Origin: Lachnospiraceae bacterium
Lineage (GTDB): Bacteria; Bacillota; Clostridia; Lachnospirales; Lachnospiraceae
Length of the DNA stretch: 64,000 nucleotides
Assembly (NCBI GenBank): GCA_910575565.1
Contig: CAJTFL010000002.1
Span: 124,001-188,000, forward strand
Reading direction: 5' to 3'
The stretch's first letter is position 1. The number at the start of each line of letters is the position of its first letter. The translations under genes and the position numbers were made by a program. The notes under the pieces were generated by a model. It saw only the letters and a program-made list of their open reading frames with translations, had not been told where the DNA came from and searched no databases. Below are positions 9,524-19,074 of this stretch, in pieces.

Positions 9524-9973
9524 TCACATAATTTCTGTGTCTGAATCTCCGGAACTGTCTTCGTTCATCAAGATTTCCGTGTCTTTAAGGGATGCTTCTA
9601 AATCATATAAAGTCTCTGTCCGCTCGCCTAATAATTCATTGTTTTCAGTAAGAACCTCTGTTTCTGCTCTCGTATCAGCTGTGGTTCCACTGACCCATGT
9701 ATTAATCTCGCTAGACGAAACATATCCTGCATTGGGCAAAGCTTCTTTAGCAGGATCCATTGTTTTAAACCAAGAAAAGAAACTTCCTAAAATGCTAAAT
9801 ACAATGGTGATAATTCCTGCCACAAACATAAACCAATAATCGCGGACTATATAGTAACTTGGCCTATTTAAGATATCAGCATTATCGGTTTCAAGTGACT
9901 GGATATATACAAAAAGAAATGCTAATCCTATTACGACCATAATCGTGGAAACTACTCTCATAAGTTTCCCCAT
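9524..9973 (-). CDS. Small two-TM membrane protein in VWA/LRR module
   Basis: A 149-residue protein with two membrane segments (VVSTIMVVIGLAFLFVYI, about 7-25; WFMFVAGIITIVFSILGSFF, about 45-65) and a Glu/Ser/Thr-rich C-terminal half ending in DSSGDSDTEIM. The ATG at 9971-9973 is chosen over a GTG three codons earlier because GGAGG lies 8 bp upstream. The hydrophilic tail has many Ser and Thr next to acidic residues and could be phosphorylated by the neighbouring kinases; that is inference. No family recognised. Confidence 0.65.
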   Translation of the reverse strand: MGKLMRVVSTIMVVIGLAFLFVYIQSLETDNADILNRPSYYIVRDYWFMFVAGIITIVFSILGSFFSWFKTMDPAKEALPNAGYVSSSEINTWVSGTTADTRAETEVLTENNELLGERTETLYDLEASLKDTEILMNEDSSGDSDTEIM

Positions 9974-9978
9974 CCCAA

Positions 9979-12108
9979 TCACCTCCCCAAATCAGTTCCA
10001 CCAATTTGTTTATAATATCCAGCCTCCTGCAAACCATTTTCGTATGTATGCGAATCATTTTCACCACCAGATAATAAGTATTCTTTTCTGGCTTCTGCAT
10101 AAGAACTCACATCTTCTATTCTAATAGATCGTAAATTCTGCTCATCTCCAGCAAAATAGGTAATCAAATAATTATTTATCATAGCGTTTTGAATTTCTTG
10201 ATAAACTCTGCCTAGTTCGGCAACATTTGTAACCATAATGAATTGTCCACCTGTTTTAGCTGCAATCATTTGAAGATATTCCTCTTCACATCCCTGCAAA
10301 CCAATTGTATAAATAGCAATATTATTTGTAACTGCCTCCGTCAACACACCCTCTATAAGTGCTTTTGATTTATCAAAATCAACTCCATCAGAAAGAAGTA
10401 TTATAACCCTTGATCCGCCTGAATCTCTTAAAGAATCTATAGCTGTTGATAATCCAGAAGAAATGTATGTGCCTCCTCCATCAGAATCAGTGACATCAAC
10501 TAAATTCATAACCAGATATTTTGAATCCGTCAGTGCACATTCCAAATTGGCTGAATTAGAAAATGTCACAAAACTAACAAAAGTATTGTCTTCTAATTGA
10601 GATATACAGTCTCTGATAGCATTTTTACTATCTACAATCCTGTTTCCCTGCATACTTCCGCTTATATCCAAAACAATAGATAAACTCAAATCATTAACTT
10701 CTATCATTTCTACAGAAAAATTTTGGATCTCCTCAGATGTATCAGTCAATAATATTGAATTATTATCAATATTTATATCTGAACGCGATATAGAAATTTC
10801 AGCACTTATCTGCGGATAATCTGAAACATTAACTCTCCGTATAACTATTCCTCCAAATATTTCTCGCAAATATGCCATCACAAATTCTTTAAACGATGCA
10901 AAATTTTCATCGTCAAAAACGCTTTGGTATACGCTCATCATCAATTTGTCGAAAAGGATACTATATTCATTGCTCGTAGAATTTGAAATATAATTTATAT
11001 AAGCATCCTTAAATGCTTCTATTTCCTTTCCTAGCCACATGGAATCATTAAGCGAATCAGAAGTAAAAACCTTATATATAAATTCCTTTGATTTATCATA
11101 CTGATTACTCATGAAATACAGTCTCGCAAGCTGAAGCTGGTATCCAAACTGATATTCAGAATTTTCCGTATCTATTGAGTTAAGATAATTAATCGCTCTT
11201 TTAATCGACTCCTGAGCCAGTTCTATCAGTGCCAAACTGTATCTTGCCTCCAAAAGCTGATAATTGTCTTTTGCCTCATTTTCTTTACTGCCATCATCTT
11301 TCTTTGGCATCGATAGAGCCGCTATATTTAGCTCTGATTGCAATTTTACAGCCTCATTCCATAGTTGAGCATACTCATTATCCGTATCCGACATAACTCT
11401 ATGATCATAATTTCTTACATACATATTTGATAAAATTATAGCATCACGAACATTTTTTCTTCTATTGTTCGCAAGCGCATTATACGCATCCTCAAACCGT
11501 TTTTCAGAAATTGCAAGGCGCAACAAAGCAATATCGCTCGACAAATCTTCTTTTTCATCATCACTCAAATGAAAACCCATGAAACGAACTTTCATTTCCG
11601 CTTCCCATTGCTGGATTTCTGATTCTGAGGCATCTATCAATTCTAAAGCAGAAGATATAATACTATCCCTCTCATCCAAACCAACTTCCCTGTTTTCAAT
11701 AGACGCATCTAAAATCAGTTGATCCTGTTTTCCCAATACATTATCATGGCCAGAATTTAAATATATTTCTACTGTTTGATATGCCGCATTTAAATTGTAA
11801 GAAAGTGCTCTAATTGTACGACTGTTCATTTCAAAACACGTTTCATCCGAAACATCAGACAAAACCTCTAATGATTCCCCAAAGTAATTCTCCTCAATTA
11901 ACCGAGTTGCTATATACAGCTGTCCCCTTTGATCCACGAACTCATCAGATACCTGTAACTGGCAGCTTGTAACACCTAATCCCAAGCAAGAAATAACGGT
12001 AAAGGCGGAGACAACTATGAACGCCTTTTTCGTCCACTTTTTTAATATGGTCAGTAATATCAATATTAAGCACTCTACTATTACAAACAAAATCAAAAAT
12101 ATCTTCAT
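9979..12108 (-). CDS. Membrane-anchored VWA-domain protein
   Basis: A 709-residue protein. Two N-terminal hydrophobic segments (IFLILFVIVECLILILLTI and AFIVVSAFTVISCLGLGV) anchor it. Residues about 60-430 are helical and TPR-like. A von Willebrand factor A domain follows (about 470-660) with a complete metal-ion-dependent adhesion site: DISGS, Thr in GGTYISSGL and Asp in LLSDG. VWA domains of this kind bind protein ligands through a bound metal. The ATG at 12108 has GAGG 6 bp upstream; a TTG five codons earlier is unlikely. It sits 8 bp after the stop of the LRR gene and 5 bp before the next start, so the module is one transcription unit. Confidence 0.85.
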   Translation of the reverse strand: MKIFLILFVIVECLILILLTILKKWTKKAFIVVSAFTVISCLGLGVTSCQLQVSDEFVDQRGQLYIATRLIEENYFGESLEVLSDVSDETCFEMNSRTIRALSYNLNAAYQTVEIYLNSGHDNVLGKQDQLILDASIENREVGLDERDSIISSALELIDASESEIQQWEAEMKVRFMGFHLSDDEKEDLSSDIALLRLAISEKRFEDAYNALANNRRKNVRDAIILSNMYVRNYDHRVMSDTDNEYAQLWNEAVKLQSELNIAALSMPKKDDGSKENEAKDNYQLLEARYSLALIELAQESIKRAINYLNSIDTENSEYQFGYQLQLARLYFMSNQYDKSKEFIYKVFTSDSLNDSMWLGKEIEAFKDAYINYISNSTSNEYSILFDKLMMSVYQSVFDDENFASFKEFVMAYLREIFGGIVIRRVNVSDYPQISAEISISRSDINIDNNSILLTDTSEEIQNFSVEMIEVNDLSLSIVLDISGSMQGNRIVDSKNAIRDCISQLEDNTFVSFVTFSNSANLECALTDSKYLVMNLVDVTDSDGGGTYISSGLSTAIDSLRDSGGSRVIILLSDGVDFDKSKALIEGVLTEAVTNNIAIYTIGLQGCEEEYLQMIAAKTGGQFIMVTNVAELGRVYQEIQNAMINNYLITYFAGDEQNLRSIRIEDVSSYAEARKEYLLSGGENDSHTYENGLQEAGYYKQIGGTDLGR

Positions 12109-12116
12109 CTCACACC

Positions 12117-13571
12117 TCACCAATTCACATCGCTCTTATACAATTGATTAGCAATACCTTCAATCGGGGTATAGTCATCAATCTGGTTGTTGTTCTGTAT
12201 TAACACCTTGAGCTTTGTGCAGTCTCCCAAAGAAGAAATATTTGTGATTCTATTATTATTTATCCACAATTCATTCAAATTTGGCATCTGTGCTACACAA
12301 TCGATCTGGGAAACCCCATTATAAGCGATATCCAAATAAGTCAATCGTGATAAACTTTCTAATCTACTAATGTCGGAAAGCTGATTATTCCATAACCCAA
12401 GCGATTCTAATTCGCTAAGTGCTGATAATGGGGATATATCGGATATTGAATTCCATCCTAACGCCAACATTTTTAATGTACTCAAGCTAGACAAAGGTGA
12501 TATATCTGCTATTCCATCATTAAGCAATGAAAGATTTTCGAGATAACTCAAGTTAGACAAAGGTGATATATCCAACTCATTTTGATAACCAACCGAAAGA
12601 GTCTTCAAAAAAGGAGTGTACACAACAAAACCTAAATTAAAGTTACCCATCTCAGTATATCTTCTTTCATCCATATTATAGTATCCATTGCAGAAAGTAG
12701 CCGTCATAGGTTCCGATGAAATATTATAATTACCCAGCATATACAATTCTCTTATTTGAGCCATTTCGTAATTATATATATCTGAACTCCAAGATTTATT
12801 CAAAATACTATCACCTATACGATATAGCGTATCCGAATATCTATTATAATTATTTGAAGATACAACTTCTGTTGGCTTTGTTATCGTAAAATCTAAGCGA
12901 ACCTCTTCGCTTGTATATCCTAAAACCCCAAAGGCTTTAGCACGGATTACTGTTTCAGGATAGGAAATAACTATCCCATCTCTATAAAGCAGAGAATCTA
13001 TTGTTGGCTCATTTCCATCTGTTGTATAATGCACATAGGCATTGCTATATGTATTCGTTAATAAAAGCAACTGATAATCATCATATACACCAGATGCAAT
13101 ATTGAATATGGGCGTATCTATGTTCATTTCAGCATATAATAGTTTCAGTTCTTCCGAGTCATAAACATCCATCAGCCCCTCTGTCATAGCTTTTGCCATG
13201 CCAAGTTGACCTAGGTTTATTTCAATTTCTACTAAACGAACTTGATTATCAATATCATCCGGAATCAACTCTGCTATCTGCTTCCTGATTTCCTGTTCTT
13301 TCTTATAATTCATCTGCCTTGAGTAGACAGCTGCCAAACCATGTAACGCATTTAAGTCCTTTTCCTTTACGTCCAAGGCACTTTCATATGACACAACCGC
13401 TTTATAATAATCACCACCATCTAAATATATTTCAGCATCTGCCATATAATCATCAAAAGTCTTCTGAGGTCTAGTTGCAGTAGTTCCAGTCATTAGGAAT
13501 GATGCGCCAACCACTATTGCAACAAAGCCCAAAATTAAATTTCCAATTGTCAAGAATTTAATCCTTTTCAT
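12117..13571 (-). CDS. Membrane-anchored TPR / chitobiase-like / LRR protein
   Basis: A 484-residue protein with one N-terminal membrane segment (FLTIGNLILGFVAIVVGASFLM), TPR-like helices (about 40-130), a chitobiase C-terminal-like beta domain (about 145-225, with YVHYTTDGNEPT) and internalin-type LRRs (about 320-475; ISDISPLSALSELESLGLW, LNELWINNNRITNISSLG). The start is the ATG at 13569-13571, preceded by AGGAGG with a 5-bp spacer; the longer frame would need a TTG lying inside the spacer after the kinase stop. The architecture mirrors the lipoprotein at 7983-9506. Expected on the outer face next to the VWA protein and kinase; ligand unknown. Confidence 0.8.
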   Translation of the reverse strand: MKRIKFLTIGNLILGFVAIVVGASFLMTGTTATRPQKTFDDYMADAEIYLDGGDYYKAVVSYESALDVKEKDLNALHGLAAVYSRQMNYKKEQEIRKQIAELIPDDIDNQVRLVEIEINLGQLGMAKAMTEGLMDVYDSEELKLLYAEMNIDTPIFNIASGVYDDYQLLLLTNTYSNAYVHYTTDGNEPTIDSLLYRDGIVISYPETVIRAKAFGVLGYTSEEVRLDFTITKPTEVVSSNNYNRYSDTLYRIGDSILNKSWSSDIYNYEMAQIRELYMLGNYNISSEPMTATFCNGYYNMDERRYTEMGNFNLGFVVYTPFLKTLSVGYQNELDISPLSNLSYLENLSLLNDGIADISPLSSLSTLKMLALGWNSISDISPLSALSELESLGLWNNQLSDISRLESLSRLTYLDIAYNGVSQIDCVAQMPNLNELWINNNRITNISSLGDCTKLKVLIQNNNQIDDYTPIEGIANQLYKSDVNW

Positions 13572-13587
13572 CGATACCTCCTGGATT

Positions 13588-14751
13588 TCATTGATAATTT
13601 TCAATTTTTTGAAGAAGGCTCAAAAAATTTTGATTGCTATAAATTTCTGGAAATTTTGTAATAATCACATCGTTTATATATGCATACGCATCATCAATAT
13701 CATCATAATCTATATATAAAGACGCATATACAATATAGGCATCAGGATTTTCTGGTGATATGTCTATAGCAAGCGAAGCTGCAGCCTGAGCTTCTTCCAA
13801 TGTATTCGCTCCCGTCGCTTGTTCTAAGTACGAGTAGTATTTTTCAATCGTTTTCATCTGGACATTTAAAATAATTGCATAAATAACAACAGCTATAACA
13901 ATTATCATCCCCAAAATACTTGATGCAGCTATCCTTTGCTTTTTAATACGTGAAACAAGCTGCTTTTGCATTTCATCTATTCGATTTAGATCATTTAGTA
14001 GCAATCCAACATTCGCGTATCTCTTGTCTGGATTTGGCTGCAAACATTTTTTTAATATACGTTCAATAGCACGTGAGGTGTTTTTTTGTAATTTACGTAC
14101 TGGTTCAAATTCATACGGAGGAGTGTTCGGATTCTTTCCTGTTATCATGTAGTGCATTGTGACAGCAAGAGCATATATATCTGTTCTTTCATCCAATTTA
14201 TAACGCTTATTATATTGCTCCGGTGCTGCATAGCCTTTTGTTAAAACTGCTATTTCCGCTTTAGCTCCATCGCCCCTATATTCCAGTGCTATTCCCAAGT
14301 CAATAATTCGAATTCTCCCATTTGTATCCAACATAATGTTAGATGGCTTAAAATCTCTATAAACGATAGGTGTCTTCAATCCATGAAGATATTGCAAAGC
14401 TAAACAAGCCTGCTTGAACCAATCTATAACTTTAGGTTCTTCTATAACGCTTTTTTCCTCAATGATATCTCCTAACGTCATCCCTTCTACATATTCCATA
14501 ATAATATACAGGAATCCGTTTAACTCTATCTTCGAAAGGAACCTTGGAAACGCCGGGTGAGAAACCCTTGCCATTATTTCTGCCTCTGAAAAAAGAAGGC
14601 TTTTATTCCGTTCAGTTATCAATTCCTCTTTTATAGCCCATGTTGTTTGATTTGAAACGTCTACCGAAAGATAAACAGTTCCCATACCACCATGGCCAAC
14701 AGATTTTATGATTCTATATTTTTGATTGAAAATTTCATTTACCGCCAACAT
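13588..14751 (-). CDS. Transmembrane Ser/Thr protein kinase
   Basis: A 387-residue Hanks-type kinase. Seen: GHGGMGTVY (19-27), Lys41, catalytic loop YRDFKPSN (131-138, Asp133), metal-binding DLG (151-153) and GYAAPEQY (173-180). All catalytic residues are present, with Tyr in place of His of HRD. One membrane segment (about 274-296) precedes an outer TPR-like tail of about 90 residues with no PASTA domain. The ATG at 14751 has GGAG 6 bp upstream; a GTG four codons earlier overlaps that site. It leads the kinase-LRR-VWA-TM-LRR module, the most AT-rich part of the window. It likely phosphorylates cytoplasmic partners in response to contacts made by the LRR and VWA proteins; that is inference. 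Confidence 0.9.
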   Translation of the reverse strand: MLAVNEIFNQKYRIIKSVGHGGMGTVYLSVDVSNQTTWAIKEELITERNKSLLFSEAEIMARVSHPAFPRFLSKIELNGFLYIIMEYVEGMTLGDIIEEKSVIEEPKVIDWFKQACLALQYLHGLKTPIVYRDFKPSNIMLDTNGRIRIIDLGIALEYRGDGAKAEIAVLTKGYAAPEQYNKRYKLDERTDIYALAVTMHYMITGKNPNTPPYEFEPVRKLQKNTSRAIERILKKCLQPNPDKRYANVGLLLNDLNRIDEMQKQLVSRIKKQRIAASSILGMIIVIAVVIYAIILNVQMKTIEKYYSYLEQATGANTLEEAQAAASLAIDISPENPDAYIVYASLYIDYDDIDDAYAYINDVIITKFPEIYSNQNFLSLLQKIENYQ

Positions 14752-14851
14752 AGCGCACTCCACATCCTTACAAAATTGTCGTTAAAATACAAACCATCTA
14801 TTGCTCATGCCTAGGACGATTAAAAAATTTATAAAATAAAAGTTACTTTTT

Positions 14852-16390
14852 TCATGCAAAATATCCTCCCTTTTTCTCTTTCATCTCCCAATCCAACAAA
14901 TTCCTACGGTCAATCTTACCATTATCATTCCGTATCATCTTTTCCAGATGCACATACCGCCCCGGAAGCATATATTTAGGCAGCTTTTTGCTTAAATATT
15001 TAATTATTTCTTTTCGTTCCAGCTTTACTCCCGTATAAAAAAAGACAATCACCTGATGCTTCGTATCATAACTGCAGGCACATTCCTCAATCTCTTCCAT
15101 TCCTCTTGCCGTCGCTTCGATTTCCCCTAACTCAATCCGATATCCTAAATGCTTGATCTGGAAATCCATCCGTTCATGGTATACTAATTCGCCAAATTCA
15201 TTATAACTGACCCAATCGCCAGTCCGGTAAATGCGTTCCGGATAATGATGGTTCAGCGGATTCTGGATAAATCGAGTTTCGGTTTTTTCTTTATCATTCA
15301 AATATCCTAAAGCAACCGCTCCCCCACGGACATATAATTCACCTGTTTTCCCGCTTTCCGGAACAACCACTTGTTTTTCTTCATCCAATACCAAAACATC
15401 AACATTCCCGCAAGATTGCCCAATAGGCAGTTTTTCATCATCCCGAAATTCCCGTTTCAACTGATAATACAGACATATATGGGTTTCCGTGGAACCATAC
15501 ATATTGACATACTGGGCATTCGGTACATATTTTCTCCAATAATTAAGCTGCTTAACCGGCATTACCTCACCGGCAAAAAACACATACCGCAGCTGATCCG
15601 GCTGTTCTATTTCCAATGCCCTTAAATTCGCCACTACACAAAGGGCAAAGGGAACCCAAAATATTGCCGTTACCTTTTCCTTTTTCAAAAACGGAATCAA
15701 TTTCACTGGAAACGTAAAATATTCATACGGTATAATCACCGTGCTGCACCCAAACTTTAGCGGGCAGTAAATATCATGGTTTGCAATATCAAAATGCAGC
15801 GGGGCCTGATTTCCCATAACGTCATTTGGATTAAACCGGTATTCCGATTCCAGCCATTCTATATTATTCATAATAAGGCGGTGGCTGGCTATCACTCCTT
15901 TTGGTATACCTGTAGATCCGCTGGTAAACAGAACATACAAAGGATCTGTATCTACCGAACCTTTTCGTATCTGTTCCAAAAGCTGTTTATTCTCACCTGC
16001 CTGGCATATTTCTTCAAATAACATCACCGGACAGCTTAGTTTTAATTCTTGGATCCGTTCCAGTTGCTTTTGGTCTGTTATCACGGCAGCCGGGGCTAAC
16101 TGCGCAAAGATTGTTCTAATTCTCTCTAAAGGCATATCCACATCTATCGGACAGTAATAACAGCCCCCATATACTACCCCCAAAAAAGAGACAATCATTT
16201 TTGTGCATTTCTCCATAAGCACAGCAACCGGTCTTCTGCCTTGTCCTAACGCACCAATCCTGCTTCCTATCGCTTTCGCTGTTTTTATCACCTGAGCGAA
16301 AGTCCAGCTAGATAAATGGTCTCTATATGCACACCGTTCCGAGTATTTTTTCGCTGCATCCTCTAGATATTCCAGGACATTTTTTCTCAT
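14852..16390 (-). CDS. AMP-forming ligase, DltA-like (carrier-protein loading)
   Basis: A 512-residue adenylate-forming enzyme of the DltA/NRPS adenylation type. It should activate an amino or other acid as AMP ester and load it on the carrier protein encoded three genes upstream. Seen: P-loop-like FTSGSTGIPKG (about 154-164), A4 region HFDIANHDIY, A5 MYGSTET, A7 YRTGDW, A8 RMDFQIKHLGYRIELGEIE and the catalytic Lys in DNGKIDRR near the C-terminus. The length is right for DltA. The substrate cannot be read off: the pocket resembles DltA but is not identical, so D-alanine is only the default guess. GGAG precedes the ATG by 8 bp. Confidence 0.85.
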   Translation of the reverse strand: MRKNVLEYLEDAAKKYSERCAYRDHLSSWTFAQVIKTAKAIGSRIGALGQGRRPVAVLMEKCTKMIVSFLGVVYGGCYYCPIDVDMPLERIRTIFAQLAPAAVITDQKQLERIQELKLSCPVMLFEEICQAGENKQLLEQIRKGSVDTDPLYVLFTSGSTGIPKGVIASHRLIMNNIEWLESEYRFNPNDVMGNQAPLHFDIANHDIYCPLKFGCSTVIIPYEYFTFPVKLIPFLKKEKVTAIFWVPFALCVVANLRALEIEQPDQLRYVFFAGEVMPVKQLNYWRKYVPNAQYVNMYGSTETHICLYYQLKREFRDDEKLPIGQSCGNVDVLVLDEEKQVVVPESGKTGELYVRGGAVALGYLNDKEKTETRFIQNPLNHHYPERIYRTGDWVSYNEFGELVYHERMDFQIKHLGYRIELGEIEATARGMEEIEECACSYDTKHQVIVFFYTGVKLERKEIIKYLSKKLPKYMLPGRYVHLEKMIRNDNGKIDRRNLLDWEMKEKKGGYFA

Positions 16391-16430
16391 CGTATTATCT
16401 CCAATTTCCCTGCTAATGCTGTAGTATAGG

Positions 16431-17495
16431 CTATTCCTGATAAAACCGCTTTAAATAGCCAAATTCCGCAAATTCCGCTTCCTGCTGTGCTTTTTCCTGA
16501 CCGTATTCCGCACATTTTTCCTGCCATATGGCAGAAAGCCATGGATCATTCCTTCTATCCTCGATCCCCGGAAACGTTAATAGAATTTTCCCAAAATACC
16601 TTGCCATCTTTTCCGCCCCATAAACATTCATATGAAGCCCTTGATCATAGGTATCTTCCGAAAAATCTATTCCTATTTCATCTGCCTTTTGGATCCCATT
16701 AATGTACGTTAAATGATGTTTTTTTGCATAATCAATAATTTGTTCTTCCCACTGTCCATACCAAGCCGGATATAACGCAGGCGCTTTCATTAAAATCAGC
16801 TGAATCTGATACCTTTCACAAAGTACCCGTATCTTATCCAGATACTCCCATGCCTTAGGTTCAAAAGAATAGTCTGCCAGCCTCCGCTCTGCCGGAAATT
16901 CTCCCGCCGGGCGCACATCCGCACGCAAATAATAGCCATTATGCGATACCCGATCCCTAGCCCAGTAATACCGGAAATCTTCAATGCTTAATTCCTTCCA
17001 TCTGGAATGGAAACGCAACAAAGGAAACAAATATTCCAGCATATGTTCATCTTCCATTTTGGTTTCCGCAATAGCATTCCATTTACAGCCAGACCACCGC
17101 ATTCCGTCCAATGTCATCCGATTATAGCTTTCATTATCCTGCTCAAACTGCTTCATCGACGAAACGCTAAATACAACCGCCTTCGGTATCTCATAACGCA
17201 AAGTATCTTCCAAAAGGTAATACGATTGGGCAATCAGCTGCTGGGCATTTCCCCTAATATAACTGGTAATGCCATATTCCTGCCATAAAATAACCGGCGA
17301 AATATTTTCATAAACCTCGCAATTTCCCAAAAAAAGCACATCATGATTTCCTGCATCCTGATAATATTCCTGGGTGAAATTTCCTTCAACTACCATTCCC
17401 ATATACTTTGGCATCAGCAGCCTCTGGACAGACGCCAAAATAATCACTGATCCCGCCAGCCAAAAAACTGTCCGAAAAATATGCTTTTTCCTCAT
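16431..17495 (-). CDS. DltD-like SGNH-fold protein with Cys at nucleophile position
   Basis: A 354-residue protein with one N-terminal membrane anchor (about 9-27) and an outer domain of SGNH/GDSL type. In the usual family the first block reads G-D/S-S with a nucleophilic Ser; here it is LFLGNCEVYENISP (about residues 55-68), so Cys sits where Ser is expected. The last block, YDQGLHMNVYGAEK, keeps Asp and His in the normal DxxxH-like place. Its position between the MBOAT and the ligase matches DltD, which helps transfer acyl groups to teichoic acids. Whether this is a Cys-based transferase or inactive is open. AAGGA lies 7 bp before the ATG. Confidence 0.7.
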   Translation of the reverse strand: MRKKHIFRTVFWLAGSVIILASVQRLLMPKYMGMVVEGNFTQEYYQDAGNHDVLFLGNCEVYENISPVILWQEYGITSYIRGNAQQLIAQSYYLLEDTLRYEIPKAVVFSVSSMKQFEQDNESYNRMTLDGMRWSGCKWNAIAETKMEDEHMLEYLFPLLRFHSRWKELSIEDFRYYWARDRVSHNGYYLRADVRPAGEFPAERRLADYSFEPKAWEYLDKIRVLCERYQIQLILMKAPALYPAWYGQWEEQIIDYAKKHHLTYINGIQKADEIGIDFSEDTYDQGLHMNVYGAEKMARYFGKILLTFPGIEDRRNDPWLSAIWQEKCAEYGQEKAQQEAEFAEFGYLKRFYQE

Positions 17496-17506
17496 TGCCT
17501 CATCCT

Positions 17507-19072
17507 TTAAAACTTGTTGTAAATAAACTGGCTTGCATCATAACCTTGGCCGTACACTCCCGTTATCAAAACAAATACGGTAAAACCAAATAGGATGCCA
17601 TACTGCACTGTAGCAGGCCAATGCTCCAGCCTATTCCTGACTCCCCCGGATTTCCCCGCCGCCAAAACGCCAAGCACCAAGAATATTCCAGCAGACAGAA
17701 CCATACCATCCTTCCATCCCAGGCCTGCCTGTGCCAATCCGCCATCCCAAAGCCTGAGAATATCAAAATCTGTAATAATGCTCCAAAGCATCTGAAACAC
17801 CTTTCTGACGGGCCAGTATTGAAACGCGGTTAAAACACAAAACAGCAGGAAAGTGCGGAACATCTCAACATATTGATACAAGGGAGAACGGGTAAATGGT
17901 ATCTTTTGACGGCACACACAATAATACTTTTCCAGTTCCTGGGAAAGCAAAATTACTACGCAGTTTGCCATTCCCCATATAAGATAATTCCAGGATATTC
18001 CATGCCAAATTCCGGTGATCAGCCATACCGTTATCGCGGCCACATATGCCGGAACTTTATTTCCTGCCTCTTTTCCGAACAAATTCCGTACCACGCCCGA
18101 TGCCTTTTTGCTGATCTGGCTGGTTGAAACAGAGAAAAAAACATATTCCCTAAACCACTGCATCAGCGACATATGCCACCTTCTCCAAAACTCACCTAAT
18201 GTTTTGGAGGAAAACGGATGATTAAAATTTTCCGGCAAACGAATTCCCAACATCTGTGATATTCCAACCACCATATCTATTCCCGCTGAAAAATCCATAT
18301 AAAGCCAAATACCATAGCCAACCATCCCAAGCAATGCATATACTCCTTGATCGATATCAGGTTGACCCGTCATCCCTTCAATGATCGGCTTTAACCTATC
18401 CGCAATCACTAATTTCTTAAAATACCCCCACAGCATTCTCTCTGCGCCGAATTTTACTTCCCTGAAATTAAATCTGTGATGAACATATAATTCTTTTCCT
18501 ATCTGATCATATCTGCTAATCGGCCCTACTGTCAGCTGCGGGAAATAGCAAACAAATAAAGAAAACTTGGCTATATTTTTTTCCGGTTCATATTTTCTGC
18601 GGTACACATCAATCAAATATCCCATTGCCTGGAATGTGTAATAAGAAATCCCTATTGGCAATACCCAGTTAAATGTACGTCCAATACCCATCCACCAATT
18701 AAATTTCAAAAAAAATGCATTGGCATATTTCAAAGCTGCTAAAATTCCAAAATTTAAAATAAGCCCAAGCTTTAGCAGGAAGCGTTGTTTTTGCTTCACC
18801 GATTGGTTATATTCTTTTTTCTGGCGGCTGTCTAATTTTTGCTCTCGTATCTGCTGTTTTGCATGAACCGTCAATTTTCCTATCCGCCCTGCCAAAAACC
18901 ATGTTGTCATGGCAGTAAACATCGGGCAGAACATTCCTGCAATCCCACCCCACAGGCAAAAATAATAGCTTGCCAAGAGCAAAATTATCCATTGATGTTT
19001 CCCCGGAATCCAATAATAAAGGATAAGCAAAATGAAAAGAAAGGCAGCGAACCGATAAGAAATCAACATCAT
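17507..19072 (-). CDS. MBOAT-family acyltransferase, DltB-like
   Basis: A 521-residue multi-pass membrane O-acyltransferase. Seen: YFPQLTVGPISRY, GEFWRRWHMSLMQWFREYVF and TGIWHGISWNYLIWG, the last holding the conserved catalytic His. The family moves acyl groups from a cytoplasmic donor through the membrane; DltB works with the DltC carrier protein. The carrier gene ends 2 bp upstream, the strongest evidence for that pairing. The length is somewhat more than DltB (about 400), closer to the alginate-acetylase-like branch. The target polymer (teichoic acid, pilus or other surface glycan) is unknown. Confidence 0.85.
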   Translation of the reverse strand: MMLISYRFAAFLFILLILYYWIPGKHQWIILLLASYYFCLWGGIAGMFCPMFTAMTTWFLAGRIGKLTVHAKQQIREQKLDSRQKKEYNQSVKQKQRFLLKLGLILNFGILAALKYANAFFLKFNWWMGIGRTFNWVLPIGISYYTFQAMGYLIDVYRRKYEPEKNIAKFSLFVCYFPQLTVGPISRYDQIGKELYVHHRFNFREVKFGAERMLWGYFKKLVIADRLKPIIEGMTGQPDIDQGVYALLGMVGYGIWLYMDFSAGIDMVVGISQMLGIRLPENFNHPFSSKTLGEFWRRWHMSLMQWFREYVFFSVSTSQISKKASGVVRNLFGKEAGNKVPAYVAAITVWLITGIWHGISWNYLIWGMANCVVILLSQELEKYYCVCRQKIPFTRSPLYQYVEMFRTFLLFCVLTAFQYWPVRKVFQMLWSIITDFDILRLWDGGLAQAGLGWKDGMVLSAGIFLVLGVLAAGKSGGVRNRLEHWPATVQYGILFGFTVFVLITGVYGQGYDASQFIYNKF

Positions 19073-19074
19073 CT

